This document shows, piece by piece, positions 12,701 through 24,812 of a stretch of DNA of 60,000 bases. The notes under the pieces are model-generated. The model was given only the letters and a program-made list of their open reading frames with translations, was not told where the DNA came from and made no database searches. Numbering within the stretch: position 1 is the first letter of the stretch; the number at the start of each line of letters is the position of its first letter. Source of the DNA: Membranipora membranacea (Eukaryota > Bryozoa > Gymnolaemata > Cheilostomatida > Membraniporidae); contig OU612070.1 in NCBI GenBank assembly GCA_914767715.1, positions 3,863,501 to 3,923,500 on the forward strand. The letters run 5' to 3'. The translations under genes and the position numbers were made by a program.

Positions 12701-15700
12701 GCCCCTCAGGCCTCCAGCTTTTAATCAACGCAAAGTCAGGCTCTTTTATAGTTTGGAAATTGCCTCTTTGAATAAACATGTAATAAATGTATGGCTACAA
12801 CCCAATTCAGACTCCGTGTAAACATCTGGTATTTTTGATTTTTTATCCCAATGCTATTTTTCATTATCAGGTGATCAGCAGAGCACGGCAGGTCAATCAT
12901 CTGTTGAGACAAGAGCAACAGGAGAGGTCCTATGGTTGACAGAAACACGAATAACTATGTTTGTCGTAGTTTTTACTGTGCTCACCATTTTTATTGCAGT
13001 AGCAGGCGTTGTTCATCTCCATTTCAAGCAGAGGTCAGTTCCAAGTCGAAAAATTTGTAATTGCCTTAATTCTTATTGCAAAATTAAGCTAGTTATTATT
13101 AATTTTTGACTCATCAGGACATAAAAAAAATTGTATTACAAATTACAGACCATAATGATTTTGTCACAAATTCGCACATGCTGACTTCTAATGGTGCCTC
13201 TTTATGTTTATGTTAATGTTAATTCAGGACTTCAAGGAAATTTACGGAACAAAACACCACCAGACCATTACCTCAACTACCTACTGCAATAGGAAATCAG
13301 CTCAGTGTTTCAGGTATGTAAAGAAATTGAAGTGTCTAAATAGAGTACTTTCCTACAGTTTGAACTGAAAAGCAGCTTGAGTTCATCCGCCTTGCTTTGT
13401 CTATCAACTCCTGCGCGAAATCTAAGGCTATATCTGTATTCTATGTTGCCTGAGCGGAAAACAAAACGAGTTTACAAAAGCTATATCTTCGTACCTAATA
13501 CGTGCCTTTTTTTTACCAGTCTTTGCCAACCACAACTGTTATTAGTGTGCCCAGGAAATTAAGGAATCGTCAGTCAGGGGTCAGCAAATGTTGACTTTCT
13601 GTACAGGGCGTTGGAAAGCTGCCAAGGTACTAAATGTTAACACCTCGACAAAAATTTAATTCGATGATGTTGCGTCATTATACCAAGGAAATGAGGGTGA
13701 AAAGGCTGTTTTCATAAAAGTGGATGGCAAAGTAAAATTGATTGCAAGAAATGTCAAAAAGTTGATATTCATTTTTAGATGTGTAGCTCACAAAAATCTT
13801 TGGTGTAAAACAATATATGGAGAGCCTAAAAGGACTTTTTAGATCACTTCATAATGCACCTGATTCTTTTAATTTGATGATATAATATTAAAGTTTAAGC
13901 AATGATTCAGAACAGTTCAAAGATGTTGCAGCAAACACCAACTTTCAGCAGTAACGCATCATTTTTCAATAACAACAAACATGCTGTCAAAAGAACCATT
14001 GTGAATTGTAGCCACACAATTAATTTTGGAAGTTCTCAGATACAAAGATCACAAAACATTGTTCACACAAGAAATGCCGACATACTTTGGCGTTGCGTAT
14101 CAGTTTTATCTGAACTGTGCACAACAGAGTGCCCAGAACACATTAACAGCCAAAAAATTGTCTTCTCCCGGAATTGAGGGTTTAAAGTGTAGGATGTAAC
14201 CCTACCTCGAACAGCTAATAATACTTTCTGTATGTTAGGAATTTATTGTTTGAATTGTTTGAACTTGCATGATGTACCTTGTATGGTAAACATATTTTAC
14301 TGCTAATCATATATTTAAACTAGACACTGACATCTGACTGCATAAAATAACTAAAACGTATTGGCAAGCTAAGCGTCACCCAACAAACCAAAAGAAAATA
14401 ATTGGTAGACATTCAAGCAAAAAAGTTATCTAAAAATAGAAAAAATCTAGAAAACTATGAGTTTTGGTAACAAATGTATAGCCCGAAATCAAACTCAGGT
14501 GCGCCATCGATGAGCGAATGCATATTCCTACAGCCTGTGTACTTAAAAAAAGATGATGTTTTTCCCTCATCTAAAGCAATTCGCAGAAAATCTTCTGCAC
14601 ATAGATAGATGCGACACTCTCCAAAAGCAGATACTGCAGCAAATACGATCAATCCAGCACGACCTAACTTATCACATGCAGCGATACAATCATCATAGGA
14701 ATACGTTACATCGACTCTGCTTAGAAGGTATCGATCTACAAGGAAGAATATCCAGCGTGAAATTTCTGTAGCTACTGAGTCAGAAAAGCAGTGATAATGA
14801 GTCTTATAATATACATGTAACTTGAGAAGCAATTTCAAGTCAAAGAAGGTCAGGAATATCCATCAACACTTGATTTTTATCATATTTATGATTAAAAGGG
14901 TTGATGGATATTTTAAAAAAAAACAGTCTAAATTTGGATATAGATCCTATCCTGAGTTTTAATTAACAAGGGTATGTCACTATTGTGACATTAACTGTTA
15001 CTATTACAATGGTGTTAATATCTTACCTGGTTGGGACTTATCACGACACGTCAGAAAATATCCTCGAGAGATGCAAGATGTGAAGAGAAGTAAAGAAAAA
15101 ATTGAAATACTCATTTTGCTATCAAGTCTGTGTTTGGAAGGTGAGCGCAATTGTATCGAAGTTAGAATGTTAAAAGATATCAGTTCAGCAGTATTCTTCA
15201 TTCTTATGTATGGCTAAAATTCTGACTAATACTAATCCAAGCAAGCCATTGACGACTTCTCCAAGCGGTATTACGTAGATATGGTATTCATTTGACCTTT
15301 CAACAATAAAAAGATCCTAAACTTATGTCCTACTATTCTGGTGACTTGGGAGGGGCATCATTGGTATTTTCATTAATGAGAGGCTAATACCAGGTTTATA
15401 GCTTAGATCTCTAGCTAGATATTTGCAGGTGGCATAAACCACAGATTCATACAGGATCTAGGTCTGGGAATAATACGACCAGAAAGCTGTATGGTGAGTA
15501 AGAAGCCAAGCAGATCATACCTTAGCTCATACATCTAGTTAATGCCACCTGTCACCTTGTACTCTCCTAGCTGTCATCAGTGACATGAGTCTAATTGGTT
15601 GGTTGCGATGAACTAAAATGGGGAGATAGGATGCAGAAGCTCTGGTCTGGGGTGTACTGCATGTTCAGATTTTTTAAGTGAAACAAAGGATGAAAGTGAG

Positions 15701-16405
15701 TGGTAAGATGCATCTTCACCAAAATGAAGGCAATATTCTTTTATATCTATTACAGATGCAGAGCATGCTAGGCACCACAATTGTGAAAATGCCACAACAC
15801 CTGTCTATGAAAACATTGATCGTGCTGATCCATACGCAGATTACAGCACGATCAATGAAAATGATATGGACAACAGTTCTCAGCTAAATATGAGCACAAT
15901 TTCTCCTATTACCAGCCCTGGGAAGACAGCAACCTGCCCATCACCAGATCTGCTGTGCTCTTGCTATCTAGAGATGGCCAGAAAAGGTATTCATTTCCAT
16001 GACACTTTGGTTAAGATGCCAGAAAATTCACAAAAGGAAATATCTTCAACATCGATGGTACCTCCCTCCCAGCCATTACCTTGTCCAAACAAAGCAATGC
16101 CATTGCATACATGCACAGTCATTGATGAAACCATCAACAAAAACTTCGATGAAACAACTGTAGCAGCAAACCCTCAAAATGACAGAACAGCTGACATAGT
16201 GAATAGGAAAAAATTATCACATGACAAAAACTATTATGAAGAAGGGACAGTGCAGACAGGCGCAAGTCATTCAGAGGACAGTGAGTCATCATTATCACCG
16301 CGATCATTCTCAGACCACTGTGACACTTCGATAAACAATGGTAACTCTGTTCCAATACAGTATGAGGATGCTTTGAGTGTTTATGATGTATATACTCTTG
16401 ATTAA
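9714..16405 (+). CDS. Type I membrane receptor: CUB-like domain, sushi-like domain, TM helix, ITAM-like tail
   Basis: Seven exons: 9714-9759, 10487-10852, 11501-11890, 12002-12229, 12871-13033, 13228-13313 and 15756-16405 (642 residues, phases consistent). Exon 1 encodes a signal peptide (MIFMVFLNYTFTLVSG). Exon 2 is a divergent CUB-like domain with four Cys, ending GFIIYFTG. Exon 3 is a Cys-free region, perhaps a degenerate second CUB-like domain. Exon 4 has four Cys and a Trp in sushi/CCP spacing (CKQGYEL, YTCFNQEGW). Exon 5 carries a Thr-rich stalk and one TM helix (about residues 371-391). Exon 6 has RPLPQLP, a possible SH3 ligand. The 216-codon last exon is a Ser/Thr-rich cytoplasmic tail with YENIDRADPYADYSTI (about 444-459), matching the ITAM spacing YxxI-x8-YxxI, and IQYEDALSVYDVYTLD at the C-terminus. 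Many NxS/T glycosylation sites lie outside the cell. AATAAA follows at 16728. I infer phosphotyrosine/SH2 signalling; the ligand is unknown. Confidence 0.85.
11121..11340 (+). repeat. tRNA-derived SINE-like element (receptor intron 2)
   Basis: The head has a perfect Pol III A box (TGGCTCAATCGG) and a B-box-like GGGATCTAATCCC about 60 bp later. An unrelated body of about 120 bp follows. It lies in the intron between receptor exons 2 and 3. It does not fold as a functional tRNA. Confidence 0.55.
14455..15114 (-). CDS. Small secreted Cys-rich protein, two exons, nested antisense in the receptor's last intron
   Basis: Exons 15027-15114 and 14455-14774 join in phase (CCA G | TA GCT) to give 135 residues. 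Exon 1 encodes a signal peptide (MSISIFSLLLFTSC). The mature chain has about seven cysteines, including SYDDCIAACDKLG, GECRIYLC, TGCRNM and YICYQNS at the C-terminus. The DDC-x3-C and CRIYLC pattern is reminiscent of small PAN/apple-like or other secreted disulfide folds, but I do not recognise a family with confidence. An in-frame Met lies upstream at 15201; I chose 15114 because the hydrophobic signal begins there and because the duplicate copy at 22373 starts at the same Met. The gene is wholly inside the intron 13314-15755 of the plus-strand receptor. A TTTATT on the plus strand at 14242 (AATAAA on the minus) could serve polyadenylation. Confidence 0.65.
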
Positions 16406-18309
16406 TTTTCACTTTTTGCTCTCCCCACGTCATTTTTATAATACCTCCAAATTGTTTTAGGACAAAGACTCAAGTATTAAGGGTTGCATTTGCTTAATGC
16501 GTCATAATCTTCCTTCTTTGTTAGGTTTAGTGGTTTGAGAGAGCTGGCGTTACAGTTTTTAGCAATTTAGGACATCAAAACAGACCAATAGAAATTCAAT
16601 CCAGCAGAATATTGGTAAATCAAATCTTTGTAATACCTCTAGAAATCTACATAATTATAATCAATCTAAGTCACATAACACAATTGGACAGACATACATT
16701 GGATGGTGGTATCCTGATCCGAGGACAAATAAAACATTGGAATACAACGAGGATAAGAAAATTATAAAAATTTCAGGTGCCTTGAATCATGGTAACCGTG
16801 GTAACCGTATTGGTCAAACGATATACCCTCACTGTAACAGTCTGTAATGGAATCCTAGATTTGGATTTTTGCCATTAGAGTTTAAGAAGCTGTTTTCTAC
16901 ATGTCACCTAATTTTCTTTACATTTACACAAAAGACTAATGAACTTAATATACATCTCCAGCTCTTATGTTTTCGTTTTGTGGCTGGAGTTTTGTCAAAG
17001 GAGGATCACCCACCCTAACCTTTTCTTATTAAAGATCATCAATCCTTCAATAGAACTGCCTTTCTTGATAACAAGATTTTTAACAACTTCACCATTGCCG
17101 TATTTTATTTTCTGCGCGGTCTTATGTGTCATCTATGACTTGATCAGCAAATAAAATTGAAATTATCATTAGAAAGACTGGATGCAAAAAATGTACTACT
17201 CGACAGTGTAATTTTATATTATGTTATGACTGTTGTAGGTAGTGCCGCATTTTAGTGTCTCATTTGTTGAGTTGAACCCTTTCTATCGCATTGTCAATCG
17301 GTGATTAATTTTACAGTTGCCTATATGCATTGGACTGAATGTGAAATTTAAATTGAGCTAAATTAGCTGTTTAAGGTTCAGTTGGTGTAATACTATTAGA
17401 AGATGAGGACGTCCTTTATTGAGTCTATAGTGAAATCAGTGAATATTGGCCATCTAGTATATGACAAGTTATTAGACTGTGAGTTGTGTTTTCACTGACG
17501 TTAAGAGGACAACTACAGCTGAGTTCTGCTATCTCATATACTATTGGAAGCATCTTTGATACAGAATTGCTCTGAAGAATAATGCCCTGGGTATGTCTCA
17601 TACGGCTTAAATTTTCAGGAAACTCAAGCTACATACTTTTGTGAGCATATGGCTTATAAATGTCACATTAAAAGACTTTCTAGATGTGAAGAGAAGTGAT
17701 TCAATTAAAAAGGGGATGAGAAGATTTTTTTCTCATGAAATGTCAAGAACACAAATAATTTATAAAGTTTTTGACACAAGTTCAAGCTTCACAATGTTGT
17801 CATCATACACAAAACCTGAAAATAATGCTTGTGTACATATATGTGCTGAGTTCTCCAAGCCTAGAGAAAGTTTGGTCAATTTGCCTGCGTTCGGAGTTTC
17901 TTCTGATCCACTGTTATTCTGTACTTGCAATGGTTCCGGTGCAGCTATAATGTTTTGATGGAGATGTTTTGTTTTTTGGCAATACACTGCACACTTAATC
18001 TCGAGATCGTCAACAATCGTTTCAATTGAAGTTGCTTGCGGGCATTTGTTGTAGCTCAGAGCTCAGAGGATATTATCTTGAGCGCAAGTCGCTACACTTC
18101 TTTAAGGTTGTTCCTACATTTATTTGATGGAAGTTGAACCAGGCTGGTGCTAAATTATTTTACTGTTGGAAAAATGTTTGATCTGTAGACTTTGTTTGTT
18201 CAGGGTGGCATGGTCCATATTGTCAAAGGTCTTGCTATAATTGATGTGCGGGCGTGGATTCTATTTGTCTCTTTTCGGTCCAATTTCGGTTAAGTGAGAG
18301 ATGAATCGG

Positions 18310-18832
18310 TGAACAACTTAATGTTCCAGCATTGAAATCTTGCGAACAGATCCTTATGGCCGGATTTTAGCCTTCCGTCTTACAACTAGATTTTGTCTGT
18401 GAATTTCACCCATTCACTATAATCATAGTATATGGATCGCCCGCACATTTCCTGCACCTTGAAAATGTTGACCTCTAACTGGATTTATTAAAAACAATGA
18501 CTTTAATAAGTCAAAGTACTGGCAGTATTGGTACAAAGAACATGTATTACATTATACACATCATTGACCAATCTATTGGTCAGCTGCCTTTTATCGAACG
18601 ACACGCCGCCCTCTGTGTTCTCTCGCGAGGAAAGATCATGTTATGAGGCTGTAGCCATCATACTATCATTGCAAGGGAATAGCCACAGCATACACTGTTG
18701 GTCAAGTTGAATTGATATAGTTTATTGTGAAGGTAATTTCCAGTCTCAAATTGCATTCTGGGAATGCTGCCGAGCTGCCATTTTGGGTGTTATAGCTTAG
18801 AGTCTACAACGTAAGGATTCTTACCAAGGTGC
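18310..18832 (+). repeat. Diverged dispersed direct repeat, copy 1
   Basis: It aligns with 24236-24812 through many shared blocks, for example GATCCTTATGGCC, CACATTTCCTGCACC, TCATTGCAAGGG and TAGAGTCTACAACG. Identity is moderate, with several indels. No coding frame is shared. It could be an old transposon or a remnant of a local duplication. Confidence 0.6.
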
Positions 18833-20398
18833 CAATTAAGATGGGATATCAGAACCTGAGTAAATTTAATTGAAATTTTTTATTGGCATCGTAATCTCAA
18901 AAGTTGAATACGTACGGTACGGAGGATAAAAGGATTTGCATGTAACTAGACCAAGGATTTCTCATCGCGAGTGTAAATAAATGTATACATGGATGAGTTA
19001 TCAAGTATGCAATGTGCAATTATTTCAAAACTCAATTCCTTTCATTGGGAGTCGTGATCTCTTTGATCATGTGGATATAACTTTTTACTGCACTGATATA
19101 TAGATTATAGATAAATTCATATCGCTGCTTTACAGAAGGTAGTGTGTGGAGTTTGGAAAAAGCCCTCCATACACTACTCCCTAATGCACCCATTCAAAGT
19201 ATTGATGTCAAGCTTTATTGCTTCATCCTACAGTTTACCTTCAGGTTAGGTATAAGATCAGAATATCGGTGAAGCACCTTTTTTTGGTCGAAAGTGATCA
19301 GAGTGATCAGAGTCTGTCAGTAGTGTGAGAAGGGAAGGTAGGGATAGGCAAGCTAGGTATGGGAGGCTCATGTAGTTAGTGGCCATGAATCGAACATACA
19401 ACTATCAGATTGACAAGCTGAAACCCTAACCACACTTAAAGCTTTTTATATAACACACTCTCAATCTAATACAGAACTTATACTGTACATTATTGAAACT
19501 CTTATTGTGTGATAATCAGCCCAGGTGGAGATAAAGTCCTCACAGCTGGGAATCATATTGGATCTCACCATGTGATACTTGGCAGGTTGTTTGTGATAGT
19601 GTGTTCATTGCCTTATCCAACTTACATCATGATAAATCAAGGCGATCCCTAATTTAATTATTTTAATTTTCTGATCAAAAAGTCCAGGAATTTTATGCTG
19701 GTTTTATGTGGCTTTGATTGATTACAATTATTCGGGAGACTGTACCCAAAAGATAATATTTTTTACTAAAATACCATATCCAGCAGGATATAAATCATTT
19801 CGCTCTGTCTTGATGTTGTTCTTGAGAATTACGAAATGAACATAAGACTTCGATTCATTTCTCAAACCACTAATCCTCATGACATTGACATCCAACAAAG
19901 AAGGAATTTAAGCGACGCTTTTAGATGAATCCAAGTTTTTGTCTTCAAGCCCAAGCATCATAAACATCAGATTAGACAAAGCAAAAACTTATTATTTATG
20001 ATGTGTTTATACTTCAAAATACTTGAAGCAATTCATACTGTCTGGAAACCAGGGCACTAATGTTTATCAGAGTGTTACAGTCTTACAGGTAAAGGATGGT
20101 TCACAATGTCTCAGTGACAATGGGATGCCATCCCGGATGATGACCCCAGATGGTCCCAGTCTTATGCATGTGGGAGATGATTACTCACTATCCTCTGTAT
20201 CGCTTGCTGTATGCTGTTGTCTAGAATTCATCTGGTTTGTTACCATTCTCAGGTCATCTGTTTTTCTATTCTGAAGGTATAAGCTATAGCAAATTTTTTT
20301 AGAGGTACTGATTCTGTATATCTGTACACCTCTGCTAGCACATCAAGTCAGGTGGTCGTATGCTGTGGCCCTGGGCAAGGCTTGTTGTTACCTTTGAT

Positions 20399-20426
20399 CA
20401 AGGAGTTAGGAGTCTCTAACTCCTTG
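20399..20426 (+). repeat. Mini-palindromic element, family A, copy 1
   Basis: A 28-bp insert with 11-bp arms (CAAGGAGTTAG and CTAACTCCTTG) around a 6-bp spacer, abutted on both sides by the 7-bp direct repeat CTTTGAT (20392-20398 and 20427-20433). Its reverse complement shares the first 17 bases with the copy at 57494-57525. Confidence 0.75.
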
Positions 20427-20664
20427 CTTTGATAATAATTTCTGCCCACAGCTTTCTGACATCTTCACCATTGTGTCATAGTAACCATTAAATTTTCTTA
20501 CCGTTTCAAAATAACACTATCGCAACATATATTGTGATAGGCACGCCGTTATCTTTGGAGGAGTAGATTTTGTAACATGTAAAGTCGTATGCTGAGATGC
20601 TCATATTTTTTCTAGGAACCACTGACTATGCTGTTATCATTCATTGCACTGAGGTCTGCATGGT

Positions 20665-22066
20665 ATGGAAATCAGGAGCGACATGCTAAATGCCAAATGC
20701 TAAAGGCACAAAAATGCCAAATGCTAAATGCCAATATGTTCAGAGAGGACACAATTCTTGTGGTTCAGATGGTGTTGCACTGTTTTGAGTTGTGATATGT
20801 TGTCCTCCATCAGGACAAAGACGCAACTCAAATAAATACCGTGTGTCATATTATGCTACTAATTGGCCTACCATGGTGACTTACTCAGTTTATGACAGCC
20901 ACCAATCCAGTAATTCTTTTTATATCACACTCTAAATCTCTAAGTGCTGTGGTATTCCAACCAATGAACTAAACCCTTAATTCATTGTTCCAACCAACCA
21001 ATGTAATCAATGTCAGTTGAACAAGTCCGGTGACATCAGGGAGAATTCTCCCTGATGACACATTATTGGAATCATATTGAGTATTGAGATAATGATGCTA
21101 AGCCATCAATGTCAGGTGAGATTGCCATCTCCTGCTTTCGATCCCACGTAAAACATATTCAAATTGCTGTACATGTATAGTACGCAAATTATATGAAAAT
21201 AATAACTGTCCAGTGTTTGCTCAAGGGGTAGACAGAGTTGGACAACAAGGAAACCCCATTGCGATTAAATGCTGTATATATACACATTGTATCATTTTAT
21301 TGTTGGAATATTAAATCTTTAAAGCCTGTTATTTGGAAATACTTGTCCAATTTCATTATGCTCATCTTAGTCTGAAACTTAAAGAAAGACAACATGAACA
21401 CGTATCAGCCTCGAATAGCCCCGGATAGCATTTAGCAAAGTCTTGGGGCAACATCAAGCCGGACCTCAGACATGAATCATATTAACATTGTCCAGTTCAT
21501 AACAGACCCATAGACTAATTATACTCCCTAGAAAGGAAAAACTGATGCTTATGCTTCACTGATCAAAATATGGCTTCATTGTGCTAGCAAGCAATACGCT
21601 ACCACAACCACAGTAACTGGGTAACACGCCCATTCACTTGCCTTCTGCAGGTATTTCAAGCAACAAGTACCCCTGTTACTCGTTTGACTGGTTCGATTCA
21701 ATGAATGAATTATGTAGGTCAAAAGAAGTATGAAGACTAACGTGCTGTACTGTCATCATTACATACATATTACATGTGAACGTCTGGCAAGTGGCAAGTC
21801 CATTGTGGCCATTTTAACAGCTTGTCAAATATATTAAAGATTTATTTCCTACTTTCAGGCTTCAACTATGGTAGGGGTATAAAACAATGAGGGGAAAATC
21901 TTTTTCATCAACCCATGATAGTTGCCTGCTTGTGAATAAAAAAATGACAAAAAGTGCTTGTATTTTTGTAGGATAGATAACCATATTTATAATCTGAATC
22001 AAGGGAGTTGTGTCCCCTCTGATCAATTTAGCATTTTGCATTTAGCATGTCGCTCCTGATTTCCAT
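20665..22066. mobile_element. 1.4-kb non-autonomous DNA transposon-like element with 40-bp TIRs
   Basis: The first 40 bp (20665-20704, starting ATGGAAATCAGGAGCGACAT) recur in inverted form at 22027-22066 with one mismatch. A further diverged inverted block with GGACACAA lies inside each end. Just inside the left TIR is a short repeat of AAATGCCAAATGCTAA units. No transposase frame is present. A target duplication was not clear. The superfamily is not assigned. Confidence 0.7.
21034..21057. repeat. Perfect 24-bp palindrome
   Basis: CATCAGGGAGAA followed by its exact reverse complement, inside the 1.4-kb TIR element. No clear flanking direct repeat. Confidence 0.8.
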
Positions 22067-22269
22067 GGCAATGTATCAATCTGCTTTATGTTTCCATAGA
22101 CAGAACTGGTGTTGTGGTAGTTTTACAATCCCGGTTACCAACATGCTTTGCTGTCTTGACTATAAATATTAGAATATTGCTTTGATAGTGGTAGTGTTGC
22201 GTCTTACCACTCATTATCATTGGCTGCGGTTCAAGAGACACCTGTTATTTTTAAGCCCTAGATCTATGT

Positions 22270-22540
22270 TGTTAAAGCTGGTATAAGCCCCTCATTTTAT
22301 GATAATACCAATCATGTCTCCCCCCCCTATATTGTCAACAATACAGTTTTGACATACCTATTTGATAAGAAGATGAGTATTCCAATTTTTTCTTTACTTC
22401 CCTTCACATCTTGCTTCTCTCGAGGATATTTTCTCACATGCCGTGATAAGTCCCAACCAGGTAAGCAGTTACACCACCGTAATGTAACAGTTATAATGTC
22501 ACAGCAGTGGCACCAGGATGTTAATTTAGAAAAAAGAGAC
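22270..22540 (+). pseudogene. Inverted duplicate of the nested gene's promoter and first exon (exon at 22373-22460)
   Basis: The sequence at 22373-22460 encodes the same signal-peptide exon as 15114-15027 with a few substitutions (MSIPIFSLLPFTSCFSRGYF, then LTCRDKSQP) and keeps the phase-1 donor CCAG|GTAAG. Similarity extends upstream (about 22270-22325 versus the complement of about 15340-15395) and some 70 bp into the intron. I found no match to the second exon in the following kilobases. It is therefore either a truncated copy or a first exon now spliced to something else. Confidence 0.55.
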
Positions 22541-24235
22541 TCCATATGATTCTAGACCGCTTTCCTTACCAAAATTAAATACTAATCCTCAGCCCTTGAT
22601 TAATTGTTTGTTTACGATATCCCAGAGCTGAAAGCCAAGAAGATTAGCTTAGCTGATTAAGTATTCGTGATTTAAGAGGAATTCACAATATAATTAATTA
22701 TAATTATGATTATGTCTTCTAAAAACAACAACAAATAACATAAAACTCAGTACATCGGTACAACCAAGGGCTGCTGTTGCTCCCTGGTACAACTACAACA
22801 ATACCTTAAATTAAATTACATTAACTTCAAAAATTACTTTAACAGGTTTTTAGTCTAGTTGCCAGGGTTTGTAGGAAGTTGAGTCATGGACCAGACTCCA
22901 TCTTATGTACTTTTGGCTTATGGTTGTTGGTTGTCAATATCTTTACATTATTGTAAGCGGTCAGTGCCTGGTGAAAAATACAAAATAATTAATCGAATTT
23001 GTCATCCCTAACTTGAGTACCCTTAATATAATGATGTCCACAGCCGAAATACTGGATTCTAGAAAATGTCATTAGCCGAGATAAAATTCCATAGAACACT
23101 TGTCACCGTCTAAACCTGAAGTAGGGTGTGTCGTTCAAACTTAATTTTAAATGGCACTTTGATGCTATAAGGTATATAGGAGCAGTATAGAATGATTATA
23201 TTATTTTGTGTATCACAAAAACTAACATTGATTGGTCCTATTCCTATTGATCTCGATACATAGGAGTAATATTTTGTATATTTTGGAAACGTGGGATCGC
23301 AAAATCAATGGTAGACAAACCCTATGCTTTATAAATATTCCAAGTATTGCCAATATAGGCAACCAAAGTAAACTTTGAGCACTCAGACTAATGGTGGGTC
23401 ACTCTTGATTACACGGGAAAACTCCAAAGGGTCCATCCTTGAAATATCTACACCAGATAAGTCATAACTGTCATACTCATTTTTATATTCTTGTAATTTA
23501 AAAGCTCATAATACATGAGACAGGGACATTAATAGTAATTATCTGTCAACTATCGGCCACATTGGAACCGTCTTGCTTCACAAATCTGCCTGAAATCTAA
23601 GCTGCACCTTTATCTGAAATATTGACATAAGTTTCACCTCCTCTTCGATCATTGTGATGTTCGGGTTGGGTGATGATGTGGAGATAATAAACACCTCACT
23701 CTGTGATCGTCAAATTTGAAAGTTACGCAATCATAATCTCTCATTGCATTTGAAGCATTCAGCCATATTATCAGGGGTCTCAATATGGGAGGATCCAAAT
23801 CTTGAGTTTTGCCATTAGCCTGTGCATGAACAGCTTAAGGCTTTTGGGGCTCTGCTAGTCTTCCAAACAAGGTTCGGTCGTAGAAATCTAGAGAGCAATA
23901 TAGGGCTCTACTGATAAATTCAATATGACATTGTCAGTTTACACATATAAACAGCTAGATTGTCAAATAACGTCAGCTGTATACTCTGCAATATCCTTAC
24001 TTGGATGAATATGAGGGGAAATCTGAGATTTTAGCTCATATTCTGACATCCCCGAGTTGGCTGAGTTGAACCCGAAAATCTAGGCTGAATTTGAGTGGTT
24101 GAGAGCCCTGATATTATCGGTAGCTCTGGCAGTCAGAGAGAATTGTTTTACTGGCAGTTATTTCCCCGTGACTAGCTAATAATTGTATTTGTTGCCAACT
24201 GTTTGGTCAAGGCTATTAATGGTTTGAAGGGATAG

Positions 24236-24812
24236 AGGAATTTGGTAACAGTTTAATGTTACGGAATTTTTAAAGTAGGAAATTGACATCTTGAGAAAAG
24301 ATCTTTATGGCCAGATCAAAACTCTCCGCCTTATAATTAGATTAGAGAGTATCCCATTCACTATAATTTAGTATGTGGATCACCCACACATTTCCTACAC
24401 CACTTTCTTATTGAAAACAGAAAAAATATAAGTGCTATAAGGACTATAATATTTCAAACTAACGGTAGTCTTGATACAAAGCACCTAAGACATGGACATA
24501 TATCACATTATGTAAGTTATTGACCGATCTATTGGTGGGCTGCTTTTTATTGAAAAGTCACACACCCTCTGTATTCTGTTATGCGAAAAAAAATCATATT
24601 ATGTGTGAGGCTTTAGCCATTATACTGTCATTGCAAGGGTATAGCCACACCATATGCCGTCAGTCAAGCGGTATGATACACTTTAATGTGAAGACAAATC
24701 ACTGTGATTTTCTTGTCTTAGTTGGATAGTGGGAATGCAGCTGCTGGCCACCATTTTGGGAGTTATAGATTAGAGTCTACAACGCAAGGACTCCTACCAT
24801 TGTGCTGATTCA
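24236..24812 (+). repeat. Diverged dispersed direct repeat, copy 2
   Basis: Partner of 18310-18832 in the same orientation, about 5.9 kb downstream. The shared blocks stay in the same order, which supports descent from one element rather than chance similarity. Confidence 0.6.

Larger units (their letters stand above)
16406..20664. other. Region without recognised genes after the receptor
   Basis: It begins with the receptor 3' UTR (AATAAA at 16728, a second at about 17148). Short open frames lack splice context or domains. It contains the first copy of a diverged direct repeat (18310-18832) and a mini-palindrome at 20399-20426. Confidence 0.5.

Noticed and set aside
15774-15850. Classical ITIM reading of the receptor's tyrosines
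   Set aside because: The -2 positions (P in PVYENI, A in ADYSTI) do not meet the S/I/V/L rule. The paired spacing fits an ITAM-like pattern better.
17641-17958. 105-codon frame after the receptor 3' UTR
   Set aside because: Isolated, alternative start codon only, no domain.
20023-20274. 83-codon frame
   Set aside because: No conserved motif and no convincing acceptor or donor in frame.
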